Of a DNA stretch of 64,000 nucleotides, positions 11,034 through 19,594 are shown piece by piece. Every line of letters starts with the position of its first letter. Position 1 is the stretch's first letter. The DNA comes from Polyangiaceae bacterium. GTDB lineage: Bacteria > Myxococcota_A > Polyangia > Polyangiales > Polyangiaceae. The DNA lies in NCBI GenBank assembly GCA_025353725.1, contig JANXOF010000012.1, positions 186,001-250,000 of the forward strand, given 5' to 3'. The notes under the pieces are model-generated. The model was not told the DNA's origin. It searched no databases and was given only the letters and a program-made list of their open reading frames with translations. The position numbers and the translations under genes are program-made.

Positions 11034-12247
11034 TTCTCGCGCCTGGGCCTGCGCGACGAAAGGGTGGTTTTCAGCGCTTCGGCGCGAGGATAGCTACCGA
11101 TAACTTTAAGAAACGCGGCGCTCGCTTTTACCTGTCGAAGCGCAGCTGCCACAGCCGGCTCTTCGCGGTGACCTTCGATGTCGACCAGAAAAACGTAGCT
11201 CCACGCCGCTTTGCGACTGGGTCGTGATTCGATGCGCGTGAGGCTTACACCGGCCGTTTCGAAGTCGGTAAGAACGCGTCTTAGCGCTCCTTCGGTGTGC
11301 GTAACGCCGAACGCGAGGGTCGTGCGGTCGCGTCCGGACGGCTTTGCGTCAGTGTGGGCGAGCACCACGAAACGAGTCGCATTTTCAGGGCGATCTTGGA
11401 TTCGTGCGCGCAAAATGGGGACGTCGTGGAGCGCCGAGGCGAGCTCCGCGCCGATCGCGGCTGCTCGTTCGTCCGCGTGGGCCTCACGCGCGGCTGCGGC
11501 GGTCGATGAGGTCTGAACGACCTGCGCGCGCGGCATGTGCTTCGCTATCCAATGACGGCATTGTGCGAGCGCCTGTGGGTGGGAATAGACGGCGGCAATC
11601 GACGACAGCGTCCGCGCGCGTGAAAGGAGGCAATGCGAAACCGGTAGTACGTATTCTTGCCGAATCCGTAGATTCCCATCGAGGAGCGCGTCGGAGGTCA
11701 TGCTTACCGCCCCCTCCGTCGAATTTTCGATAGGAACGACGCCGTAGGTGGCATCGCGGCTTTGTACGGCGTCGAAGACGGCCTCGATGGTCGCACAATC
11801 TCGGTAGCGCGCTTGAAGACCGAAGAGATGCCGCGAAGCCATTTGGGAGAACGTACCTTCGGGGCCAAGGTACGCGACGCGCAAGGGCTCCTCGACTGAA
11901 AGGCATGCGCTCATCACCTCGCGAAAAACGGCGCGAATGGCGTCGGGGGGGAACTGCTTTCCCCGTTTGACGAGGCGACCGAGCACGTGTCGCTCTCGTT
12001 CGGGGTCGTGGAAGACTTCGACGGCGGCGGCGCGCTTCACCGCGGCCACGTCGCGTGCGATGCCTAAGCGCTCCTCGAGTAGAGCAAGGATCGAGTTGTC
12101 GAGAGCGTCGATGCGTTCGCGCGCCGCGCGAAGTCCAGGTGGAGCGTCTCGCGCCGTTGGCGGGCTTAGGCGGGAAGGTGCGAGCTTGGCAGGCATCACA
12201 CCCGTACCGTTTGGTGTCTTGCGACGCCTCGAAGAATCGGACTTCAC
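11030..12247 (-). CDS. pheA: Bifunctional chorismate mutase / prephenate dehydratase (P-protein)
   Basis: Catalyses chorismate to prephenate to phenylpyruvate in phenylalanine synthesis. Domains in order: AroQ-type chorismate mutase (residues ~40-120; RERIDALDNSILALLEERL, KR, DPERE), prephenate dehydratase (~125-300; VAYLGPEGTFSQMA, PIENSTEGAV, the TRF motif in ENATRFVVLAH), and a regulatory ACT domain (~315-390; the ESRP motif in LTRIESRPSRKAAWSYVFLVDIEGH), which normally gives phenylalanine feedback. GTG 12247 is given; ATG 12196 is a good alternative that only removes an unstructured leader. It heads a two-gene unit with the PrsW-type protease. Confidence 0.95.
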   Translation of the reverse strand: MKSDSSRRRKTPNGTGVMPAKLAPSRLSPPTARDAPPGLRAARERIDALDNSILALLEERLGIARDVAAVKRAAAVEVFHDPERERHVLGRLVKRGKQFPPDAIRAVFREVMSACLSVEEPLRVAYLGPEGTFSQMASRHLFGLQARYRDCATIEAVFDAVQSRDATYGVVPIENSTEGAVSMTSDALLDGNLRIRQEYVLPVSHCLLSRARTLSSIAAVYSHPQALAQCRHWIAKHMPRAQVVQTSSTAAAAREAHADERAAAIGAELASALHDVPILRARIQDRPENATRFVVLAHTDAKPSGRDRTTLAFGVTHTEGALRRVLTDFETAGVSLTRIESRPSRKAAWSYVFLVDIEGHREEPAVAAALRQVKASAAFLKVIGSYPRAEALKTTLSSRRPRREK

Positions 12248-12281
12248 GAGCGGATGGTCGCATGCCTAGGATGGTCCTGCG

Positions 12282-12485
12282 ATGCCCGAGACCAACGTGC
12301 TTTATTCTGTGACCGCGGCCGTTATCCTTGGACTTATCGCCTGGGTTGCTACGGTGCTGAAACAAGCAAAAGAGCCGTGGGCGCGCCCTCAGGCTCTCTC
12401 GCAAGGCGCTGCCGAACCCTCAGCAAAGGCCGGGTCGGACGCCGATGCTGTGGCGCGCGTCGAGCCGAAATGTGGAGAAAAGTAG
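12282..12485 (+). CDS. Small single-helix membrane protein
   Basis: A 67-residue frame starting 34 bp from pheA on the opposite strand, with one strongly hydrophobic segment (residues ~8-26, YSVTAAVILGLIAWVATVL) followed by a charged, Ala-rich tail. AGGATGG lies upstream of the ATG. No family recognised; supported by composition and context only. Confidence 0.55.
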   Translation: MPETNVLYSVTAAVILGLIAWVATVLKQAKEPWARPQALSQGAAEPSAKAGSDADAVARVEPKCGEK

Positions 12486-12887
12486 AGAAACGCAGCGGAC
12501 TTTGCCGCGGGCGGGCCACCGTCCGATGCGTCCCTGCAAGAGGTCGGATTGCGTTGATCCTAGAACTAGACTCTAGAAGAGTCAGCTGAGGCACACGCTT
12601 CACGGCCCCACTTATTGCTCCCAGCGAAGATTGGTAGCCTCGAAAGGGGTGGACGGCGGGGTGTTAAGGTCAACCCTGCTTCGACTGGTGTCGCGCACGA
12701 AGAGATCGGAGCGCGCGGACCTCGAGCGCGGATCGCCTCTTGGCGTAGCAGGGTGGCACGGACTTTCCAGTGATGCACATGACCAACCGAGCCTCCTCGT
12801 GCTGCTGGCGATAAAGTTGACCCGTCCGAGTGACAACAATCGGCTTCCGTTGGGGGCGAGTACGCGAAGCTAGGACAAGGACGGCAA
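12486..12887. other. Non-coding or degenerate stretch at left edge of accessory island
   Basis: No gene can be supported in either strand. A short inverted repeat GACTCT-aga-AGAGTC lies at 12569-12583. The DNA looks less GC-rich than its neighbours, consistent with the start of transferred sequence. Confidence 0.4.
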
Positions 12888-14025
12888 GTGCTGGGGTCGC
12901 TGCGAATCAAGAATTTTAGAATGCTCCAGGCCTGGACATTCCCAAACTCGAATGCGTCAACCTAATTGTTGGCAAGAATAACAGCGGGAAGAGCACCATC
13001 CTCGAAGCGCTTCGTATCCTCGCAGGAAAAGCTGAGCCCGCGCTGCTCCGAGAGATTGTCGACGGTCACGACGAGGCGCTCCGTCAGACGGAACCATCAG
13101 CGGCGTCTAACGAGGAAGACGTTCCGTACCAAACCTTCTTTCACGGACGTGCGTTTCCTAAGACCGGGGACGCTCCAGTTTAAATTGGAGACATCGAGGA
13201 AAAAATCACGTTCAGATTGCCCACGCCTACTATGCCGAGGAACGCGTAGCGCACGGCGAGAGTGTTAGCCTGAAACGTCGTCTACTGGTGAAGCCTGATG
13301 ACGTGACCGAATTCTCTGGTCAGACTCTCATCGTCACGACTAGTAGAGCCGAACAGCCGAGATGGATTCCTCTCGATGATAGGGCAGCTCGAAGGCGATT
13401 TCCCGCAGCCTCAGGCGGTGACATTCCCGTAGGGTACGTGCCGACTCGATTTTTGGCGTCTGCCCATCTCGCGGACCTCTGGGATGGTGTCGCGCTGACC
13501 GCAAACGATGAGTGGATCACTAAAGCGCTTCAAATTATCGAACCTCGCGTTCAAGGCTTGGCATTTGTAAAGCGCGCTGAGGAGCGATTGGGCCTACCTA
13601 GGTTCGGCTTGGACCGTGCCGCGATTATTAAGCTGAAGGATATCAAGCGACCCGTACCATTAAACAGTATGGGCGACGGCATGGTTCGCATACTCCCGCT
13701 CATTCTCTCACTCTTCCCAGCAAAAGGAGGAGGGTTCTATCTTGTCGACGAGTTGGAAAACGGCCTGCACTATAGCGTCCAAAAAGACCTTTGGAGCATG
13801 CTCTTCGAGTTTGCCGAGTCGCTCGATATTCAGGTCTTCGCTGCGACTCATAGCTGGGATTGCATAGAAGCCTTCGCTCAGGTTGCCTGTGAGCGGAGTG
13901 AGCCATCTGTGCTTGTTCGGGTTGGCAAGAGCGTCTTGACCAGCGAGGCTGGCAGGAGCGTGGCTACGCTCTTCGACAGGGACTCCCTTGCGGCCGTGAC
14001 TCAGGCGGAGGTTGAGGTTCGGTAG
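12888..14025 (+). pseudogene. AAA/ABC-type ATPase of OLD/PARIS-like type, disrupted
   Basis: An ancestral protein can be read across three frames. GTG 12888 (AAGGA six bases upstream) starts LGSLRIKNFRMLQ. About 45 bp later the frame shifts to LDIPKLECVNLIVGKNNSGKST, a Walker A with the classic IKNFR...NLIVGKNNSGKST layout of AAA_15/AAA_21 ATPases. TAA at 13181-13183 interrupts this frame, and a second one-base shift near 13200-13225 restores the long open part. That part carries the ABC-like signature (LNSMGDGMVR), Walker B (GFYLVDELENGLHY) and the H-loop (FAATHSWD). The lesions should abolish a full product. The gene is three bases from a TOPRIM-like partner, as in two-gene OLD/PARIS-style phage defence. 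Sequencing error is an alternative for the indels but less so for the stop. Confidence 0.8.
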
Positions 14026-14028
14026 CCA

Positions 14029-14598
14029 GTGGGGGCGCGAATTCTTCTGGTAGAGGGGCGTGCAGACACCGAGTTCTACACTGCGTGGTGCAGCAAGTCG
14101 GGACGCAAGGTCGACACGAAGCCACCAACTGCAGTTGGCGCAACGATTGACAGTAAGACGAACGCTCTGTTTATGCTTCCTGAGATTTTGAAGCAGCTGA
14201 GAGATGGTTCTGTCGAGCGCCTTGGCGTCGTGGTCGACGCAGACTACAAACTCGAGCATGGGCTAGGGTTTGATGGATCTTTCAAAAAGGTAAAGGACGC
14301 CCTCGTGGAAGGCGGATTCGGACATCCGACGACGGTGCCGAGGTCATCTGGTTTCTTGTTTCCGCATCCTGACGGACTAAGCCCTGTCGGGCTCTGGATC
14401 ATGCCCGACAATCGGAGAGAAGGAATGTTGGAGGACTTCATCGAGGCATCAATCACGGAAACGCACGAACTCACCGATAGAGGTCAACGAGCCATCTTCT
14501 CGCTGGCTTCCAAGGCCGTTAGCGAAATCAAGACACCCCTCTTTAAACCAATTCATCAAGCCAAAGCTCGATCCCCAGCGCTCGCGCTGAAGACCTAG
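14029..14598 (+). pseudogene. TOPRIM-like (DUF3226-type) partner protein, 3' end replaced by IS
   Basis: GTG start three bases after the ATPase frame. The N-terminus has LLVEGRADTEFY and, further on, VVVDADYKLEHG; the Glu plus DxD pair is the TOPRIM-type metal site. In OLD-like and PARIS-like systems the partner is a nuclease or effector. The family normally continues after KP-H-AKA with a TWLAWQ-type C-terminus. Here that continuation is missing, and the stop TAG is created by the left inverted repeat of an inserted element (14595 onward). About 30-40 residues appear lost. Without its ATPase and its own end the module is probably dead. Confidence 0.72.
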
Positions 14599-14616
14599 CC
14601 CTACCTTCGCAGATTT
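14595..14616 (+). repeat. Left terminal inverted repeat of IS remnant
   Basis: Begins CTAGCCCTACCTTCGC and ends AGATTT. It matches the reverse complement of 15305-15326 at 21 of 22 positions. Confidence 0.85.
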
Positions 14617-15216
14617 CGAGGTCTTCGAGACAGGGCACGTCCCGCTGCTGCACCGCACGTACGCGGGCGATGCCTCCGACCACCGTGTCCTTGAGGACTG
14701 TCTCGGTGGTCTCGCGCGCCTGCATGATGCGCTCGACAATGGCGAGGGCCGCCAACGCCCTGGCGAGCGCACGATCATGCGCGACGGTGGCTCGTGGAGC
14801 GAACAGATGGATCTTTACCTGGCCGTGGCGGGCTACTACACGCTCGTATCCTTGCCGACCACGACTGCTGGTCGAACGACCGCATCGTCACCGCCTCTCG
14901 CGGGCAATGGGACGTCGAAGAACGCTTCCGACGCTCGAAGAAAGGCTATGTCATACCGTGGGGTTCGACGCATCCGTGGGCGGATGCGTCGCTGCGCGTT
15001 TAGACCTTCGCGACGGTCCTCGGACTGATGCTCGTCAGGCTCGTGCGTCTCGCGCTTGGAACGAAAACGTCAGCTCGTCTCACGATGAAGAATCTCAGTG
15101 ACGTCGAGGCGACCCAAATGCGGACGATCCAAGCCGGAATGGCGCGGTCGCCCACCTGGTTAATCCCGTCCGACATCACGCGGTGGCAGGAGAAAGCCAT
15201 CGAGATCTTCGCGTGA
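14613..15216 (+). pseudogene. DDE transposase remnant (IS1634/IS4-like)
   Basis: Frame one gives FEVFETGHVPLLHRTYAGDA...LARLHDAL...ERTIMRDGGSWS, the central DDE core including the Asp of the RDGG motif. Near 14860-14880 the frame must change to read IVTASRGQWDVEERFRRSK, the region with the catalytic Glu (RGQ-VEE-FR). TAG at 15001-15003 interrupts the SLRV-TFATVLGLMLVRL junction. The C-terminal WLIPSDITRWQEKAIEIF ends at 15216. N-terminal deletion, one frameshift and one stop make it inactive. Confidence 0.8.
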
Positions 15217-15304
15217 GGACGTTGGTTTCCAGCACTTCACTCAGCTAGGCCAGCTCGACGCAGGAGCCCCACGAATCATGCGGCTTCGTAGCTTGGAGGC
15301 TTCA

Positions 15305-15326
15305 AAATCTGCGAAGGTAAGGCTAG
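15305..15326 (-). repeat. Right terminal inverted repeat of IS remnant
   Basis: AAATCTGCGAAGGTAAGG followed by CTAG; inverted copy of the left end with one mismatch. Confidence 0.85.
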
Positions 15327-15884
15327 CGTTTGTAGTTGTTGAACCAAGAGATGGGTCACGGTGACCGAGGAGCTATGTACGCCCTTGGAAGCACGCTCTG
15401 GTATACGCTGTCTCAAGTCAATTTAGGCCGTAACCCGGCTCTTCTTCTACGCCGCAAAGAAGGCTCCGAAACGAGTCGTTACGGCGGCCGAAGTCGCGCG
15501 TCGCGACCGAAGCGCCTGGGTGTTTCGTTAAGTCGGCCGTCGTGTTGGGTTCGCGATGCCGCAGCCGAGCGTGGCCGCGCGTCGCGGAACTGGCTGTTCC
15601 GCGGACGGAACAAATGGAGCCGCCCCACCTTTCCTACTTTTCGCGCAAGCGGGGGACGGAGTAGGCGTTTCGGGTGAGATGGGGGCGCGTGAGTCAGAGC
15701 CGATAGATTGAACACTTCGTCGTTGGCTTGTTGTCATTTTACGACGTAGCCATAATGCGTATTCCGCCGATTCTGCATTGTTCGCTCAACGGTATAAGAG
15801 TGTCGTTTGCTCACTCGGGTGGCTAAGTCTTTGCATCGCGAGTGTTTCCAAGACCGCACGTCGCTCGCAGCGAAAGGCAACTTC
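15327..15884. other. Intergenic stretch without a supportable gene
   Basis: Between the IS remnant and the DUF4832 lipoprotein. Frames on both strands are short and look like random GC-rich openings. The last ~150 bp, AT-richer (ATAATGCG, GGTATAAGAG around 15750-15800), probably carry the promoter of the downstream gene. Confidence 0.4.
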
Positions 15885-17540
15885 ATGAAGCTCCGCTCTA
15901 TTACTCTCGTCGCGCTCGCGGCCATCGCAGGTGCTTGTAGCGAGGATGTGCGAGAGAATTCGGAGGAAGGCCAATCAAAGTTGGCGAACGCTACGTGGAC
16001 GAAGTGCGCGGCAGAGTACGAACAGTGTTCGTTCGTCGGAACACGAAACGTAAGGTTCGGTTTGGACGGCGTTTTTGTCTCGAAAGAGCTGACAGGTGGA
16101 ACGCCGTGCTCTCGCGAAGTCTTCGGCGACCCGGTCGTAGGGAAGCTGAAGCAATGTGACATTGAAGACCTGGCCACTCCGGTTCCTGCTCCTGCAGGCG
16201 GCGGAGCCAACGCACCGGGCCAGCCGATGGCCGGACCTACCACGACGGTGAAACTCGAGCCGTACGACAAAGCGTTCAAAAATCCGATGATGGGATTTCG
16301 CAATGACTCTGTGGGTGATTTTCATCGCTACGGGACGCTGTCACGTCAATACATTCGTTGGAACGAAATCGAGAATAAAGACTCGGATACGATTGAGACG
16401 ATAAAAAGCTTTTCAGAGCGTACGTGGCAAGGCCTCCCCGAGAAGAACATTAAGGTAATTCCCCGTGTTTACTTGGATTTTCCTGGAGTCGGTACGTATT
16501 GGCCGTCCGACCTCGCCACCAATGACTACGATAGTCCTGATTTTCATCGGCGAATGGTGCGCCTGATCGAGCGTCTCGGCCAAGTGTGGGACAACGACCC
16601 GCGAGTCGCGTTTGTCGAAAGCGGAATCATCGGGAAATGGGGGGAGCAACACAGCCCGAGCCCCTCAGCCGCTTTGCAGAAAGAAATGGGTGACGCCTAC
16701 CAACGCGCATTCAAGAACAAGTTGGTCGTGAACCGTTATGCGGGATCGTTTAGCTCATACGGGTTCGGTATCTACTGGGACTCGTTCGGAACGAACGAAA
16801 ACCAGGCGATGACTGCCCTTGGAGATCGGTGGAAGACGAACGTGTTCGAGGGTGAAATCGCCTATGACTGTTGTCGTCCCGCAGGCTCGAGTGCCGTCGA
16901 GGACCTGAGCAACGCGGGCAACTTCAACCGCGTCGCCGGTTTGGTTCGGGAGTTTCACACGACCGGTCTCGGATGGATTTCCTCCGCGCCTTACGATGGG
17001 TCGACAGCGGCCGGCATCGATACGCTGCAAAAAACCTTCGGATATCGTCTGCTCATCGACGAGGCGACGTTCACATCGAAAGCCGAACCTGGCGGTCGCC
17101 TTTCGCTCTCGATGAACGTTCGCAACGTCGGCTCAGCACCTTTCTACTACGCTTGGCCCGTCGAGGTGAGTCTGCTCTCGAAGGCGACTCGCGAGGTGAT
17201 TTGGGCGGGTAAAGTCGATGGGATAGACGTGCGAACGTTTCAACCCGGCGAGGGCTGGGACGCAAATAAGTCCGCCTATTCGAAACCCGCAGGCGTCGTC
17301 ACCGCGGCGGGGAGCGTGACGCTTCCCGCAAGTCTTCAGCCCGGCGCGTATACGCTCGCGGTTTCGGTCCTCGACCTTGCGGGTAATCGCCCTTCGTTGA
17401 GGTTCGCTGTAAAGAACTACTACAAAGGAGGGCGCCACCCACTCGGCTCGGTCGTGATCGGCGCGGCTGCAGTCGATGAGAACATTGGGACGCTCGACGA
17501 CCTCCAAGCGGATGATTCGATAGCGTATCCAAAACCCTGA
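15885..17540 (+). CDS. DUF4832 lipoprotein, glycoside-hydrolase-like
   Basis: ATG 15885 has AAAGG upstream and gives a signal peptide with lipobox IAGAC; the upstream in-frame codons are not used. Residues ~30-95 form a small Cys-containing module (WTKCAAEYEQCSFVGTRNVRFG...CSREVFGDPVVGKLKQC), a pattern found attached to secreted carbohydrate-active proteins. The main part (from ~130) follows DUF4832/DUF4874-type TIM-barrel proteins: NPMMGFRND, YIRWNEIE, KVIPRVYLDF, VESGIIGKWGEQHS, and a C-terminal beta-sandwich (GGRLSLSMNVRNVGSAPFYYAWPVEV). A catalytic acid pair is plausible (E in FVESG, E in WNEIE) but not established. Probably a surface glycan-binding or glycan-degrading protein. Confidence 0.75.
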   Translation: MKLRSITLVALAAIAGACSEDVRENSEEGQSKLANATWTKCAAEYEQCSFVGTRNVRFGLDGVFVSKELTGGTPCSREVFGDPVVGKLKQCDIEDLATPVPAPAGGGANAPGQPMAGPTTTVKLEPYDKAFKNPMMGFRNDSVGDFHRYGTLSRQYIRWNEIENKDSDTIETIKSFSERTWQGLPEKNIKVIPRVYLDFPGVGTYWPSDLATNDYDSPDFHRRMVRLIERLGQVWDNDPRVAFVESGIIGKWGEQHSPSPSAALQKEMGDAYQRAFKNKLVVNRYAGSFSSYGFGIYWDSFGTNENQAMTALGDRWKTNVFEGEIAYDCCRPAGSSAVEDLSNAGNFNRVAGLVREFHTTGLGWISSAPYDGSTAAGIDTLQKTFGYRLLIDEATFTSKAEPGGRLSLSMNVRNVGSAPFYYAWPVEVSLLSKATREVIWAGKVDGIDVRTFQPGEGWDANKSAYSKPAGVVTAAGSVTLPASLQPGAYTLAVSVLDLAGNRPSLRFAVKNYYKGGRHPLGSVVIGAAAVDENIGTLDDLQADDSIAYPKP

Positions 17541-17610
17541 ACCCTTCGTTCGGCGGCTATCGGGTTGCCTCGTACTCGAAGGGGTCATCGCGTGACAAAA
17601 ACGTTCACGT

Positions 17611-17630
17611 CGTGTGATCGAGATCACACG
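17611..17630. promoter_or_regulatory. Perfect CRP/FNR-family-type palindrome
   Basis: CGTGTGATCGAGATCACACG: 9-bp inverted arms around a 2-bp centre. It contains TGTGA-N6-TCACA, identical to the E. coli CRP consensus half-sites. It lies 31 bp before ATG 17662 of the 2H phosphoesterase-like gene, a position suited to activation or repression. Which local regulator reads it is unknown. Confidence 0.6.
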
Positions 17631-17661
17631 CACGGGCGCCGCGAACGGTCACGTTCACGCG

Positions 17662-18378
17662 ATGATAAATGACTTCACACGGTTCGCGGGCCTTGTTGCC
17701 CGTGTGCGCGCCACAACGCAGGTGGCGATCGTCCTCACTCTTGCGGCCGGTTCGGCGACGGGTTGTGCCCTCGAAGAGGCAGGGGATGATGTCGTCAACG
17801 AGGAGCTCGTAAGCGGAGCCGACCCCGCGCGCATTGCACAGAAGGTCTTCACCACTTCGCGTGCGATTCTTGCTCCTGGCCGCGTCACTACGAGCGGTGG
17901 CTACGTCGGGCTTACCGTCGCTCTCGAGCCGACTAAGGCCCTAAGAGCCCAACTCAACGAGGCCATGTTTGGCGCAGGCGGGAAGCTCGCGGATCGCGGA
18001 AATGATGCGCACATCACGCTTCTGACCCCGCAAGAGTACGCGTCTCTCGGCGATCGCGCGGATGCGACCATCACGAGGCTCGCCTCATCGCTGCAGGTCG
18101 AGGGGGCGTGGCAGCCCCGGTGTGTCGGCGTCGGCGTCGACAAGAAAAACCCGAAGCTGCAAACGTACTACGTCGTCGTCGAATCTACGGCGATTCAGTC
18201 CTTTCGCGCCCAGCTCGCCGCCGAGGCGGGCGCCTTCGAAGACGTGAACGACCCGTATCACCCGCATGTGACCTTGGCGTTTACGCAGAAAGACCTGTTC
18301 AATTCGAACTTCGCGCCGGGCAAGCATAAAGACGTGGCTTCGTGCCCATCGTCGGGCCACCTAACGTTGCTGCCGTAA
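17662..18378 (+). CDS. Exported 2H phosphoesterase-like lipoprotein
   Basis: ATG 17662 is preferred over GTG 17614 because the latter would place the CRP-like palindrome inside the coding region. The signal peptide ends at lipobox ATGC (Cys ~35). The mature domain has the two H-x-T motifs of the 2H phosphoesterase superfamily: H117-I-T in DAHITLL and H202-V-T in HPHVTLAFT, ~85 residues apart, as in LigT/CPDase-like enzymes. Those act on 2',3'-cyclic phosphates or 2'-5' linkages. Known family members are mainly cytoplasmic, so an exported lipoprotein version is unusual. Likely substrate: cyclic phosphates or RNA products outside the cytoplasm (inference). Confidence 0.72.
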   Translation: MINDFTRFAGLVARVRATTQVAIVLTLAAGSATGCALEEAGDDVVNEELVSGADPARIAQKVFTTSRAILAPGRVTTSGGYVGLTVALEPTKALRAQLNEAMFGAGGKLADRGNDAHITLLTPQEYASLGDRADATITRLASSLQVEGAWQPRCVGVGVDKKNPKLQTYYVVVESTAIQSFRAQLAAEAGAFEDVNDPYHPHVTLAFTQKDLFNSNFAPGKHKDVASCPSSGHLTLLP

Positions 18379-18607
18379 GTTTAGCCTGCGCTGGCTGGGA
18401 GGAGCCGCGGGCAGCGTTGCTTCGAGCCTCCGCACTCTCGCGGACTGCCAAGTCTGCCCGCGCGCCTCGACGTGTTGCAAAATCCAACAGCTTCCACGCG
18501 CTCAATTGCCTGACGCGACAGATGTATTTTGCCTCGACGTTGCACTTTACAACGCATGAGGTGTTTGCGTTTAAAGGTGTATTCGACCGCCGGATCGAGT
18601 GCCATAG

Positions 18608-19147
18608 CTGCGCACCCGTTTCACGTGTCTGTTACGTAACGAGATTGCCAACTTTCGCGGCAAGAGTGAGTCCGAGCAGGACGAGGCTGGCGGTTCGCTA
18701 TCGACGAGGTTTGATTTTGGGGGGCAGGCTGGTTCTTACGCTCTGATTCGCCTCGAGCGCCGTCTCCTTAACGAGCGTATCCAGCAGTTTTGTCACTCCA
18801 AGATTGACCACCGCTACGGAGTGCACTTTGTGGCTGTCGACCTCGCGGACATTTTGCTCCCCGACGAACTCGCGGACGCCCTGAATGCCGTGATGCAGGC
18901 GCAGAGCGAGGCTGAAGCTCAGCTTTTTAGGGCTGAGGGTGAATGCCAACAACGCATTCTTGCCTCCGAGCACGGAGTGCGGATCTCGCGTACGCGCGCG
19001 ACCGCCATCGAAGTCGAGATCCTGGGGCTCACCTCGTTTCTGGAAGAGCTAGAAAATCGAGGCGTTTTGGATGCGTACGTTGCGCGGAGGCGCGCCGAGG
19101 TGACGAGTGAATCTCGCGCACTTTTTCTAAAGGAGGAAAACTCGTGA
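18608..19147 (+). pseudogene. SPFH/band-7 domain protein, N-terminally truncated
   Basis: The frame opens after a stop at 18605-18607 and has no credible start before mid-domain. Readable parts are LLRNEIANF, LERRLLNERIQQFC, YGVHFVAVDLADILLPDELADALNAVMQAQSEAEAQ and a coiled-coil tail with AEGECQQRILASEHG. This matches a prohibitin-like SPFH subfamily; the membrane anchor and first part of the SPFH domain are missing. An internal GTG at 18821 could start a short peptide but not a functional SPFH domain. The next remnant starts within its stop codon (TGATG), so the pair was an operon. Confidence 0.65.
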
Positions 19148-19466
19148 TGTCGAACGATACGCTACAACTCGCGTTGGGTGCCGCGGCGGGCTTGCCGATC
19201 TGGTGGCGCAGGCGAGGGGTCAGTACCCGGCCGCAGTTGGGCGGGCTTTTGCGAGAGTAAAGGCGAAGCCCGCCATCTTCGAGGCGTACAACGAACTCTA
19301 CGAGTTGTCTTTCATGCGACCTCATCGGACGGTGACGTTTCGGGGGTTTGGGGAAGGCGAACTCCGCGCCGCCGATGCGGCGATGATTGTGCCGCCGCCC
19401 GCGGGATCGCTAACCCTGGCTCCATTACCGTCACACGCGGACGAAGCACGGAAGCTACAGGCCTAA
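19147..19466 (+). pseudogene. Small unknown protein downstream of SPFH, frameshifted
   Basis: ATG 19147 overlaps the SPFH stop. The first ~15 residues (MSNDTLQLALGAAAG) lie in one frame; the continuation LADLVAQARGQYPAAVGRAF...EAYNELYELSFMRPHRTV lies in another, up to 19466. A single-base change near 19190-19200 would join them into a ~106-residue protein ending in a Pro/Ala-rich tail. No family recognised. Confidence 0.5.
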
Positions 19467-19594
19467 AGCTAAGTTCGCTTAGCGTTCGCGCAGCCGCACG
19501 AGGGCTGGCAAGTGCAGTTCGGACCGCACGGGCACACGGGACCACAGCAGCATCTGATCGTGGTGACGGTCAGCCTCGTCCAAGGGGGTACCGC

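Larger units (their letters stand above)
14595..15326 (+). mobile_element. IS1634/IS4-like element, internally deleted derivative
   Basis: Bounded by imperfect terminal inverted repeats of 22 bp (14595-14616 and 15305-15326, one mismatch). Only the middle and end of a DDE transposase remain between them. The left repeat runs directly into the transposase core, so the N-terminal third has been deleted. No flanking target duplication is visible. The element truncates the TOPRIM-like gene at 14595. Confidence 0.8.

Noticed and set aside
15479-15737. Short minus-strand frames beside the IS remnant
   Set aside because: Arg/Pro-rich, no ribosome site, no homology pattern.
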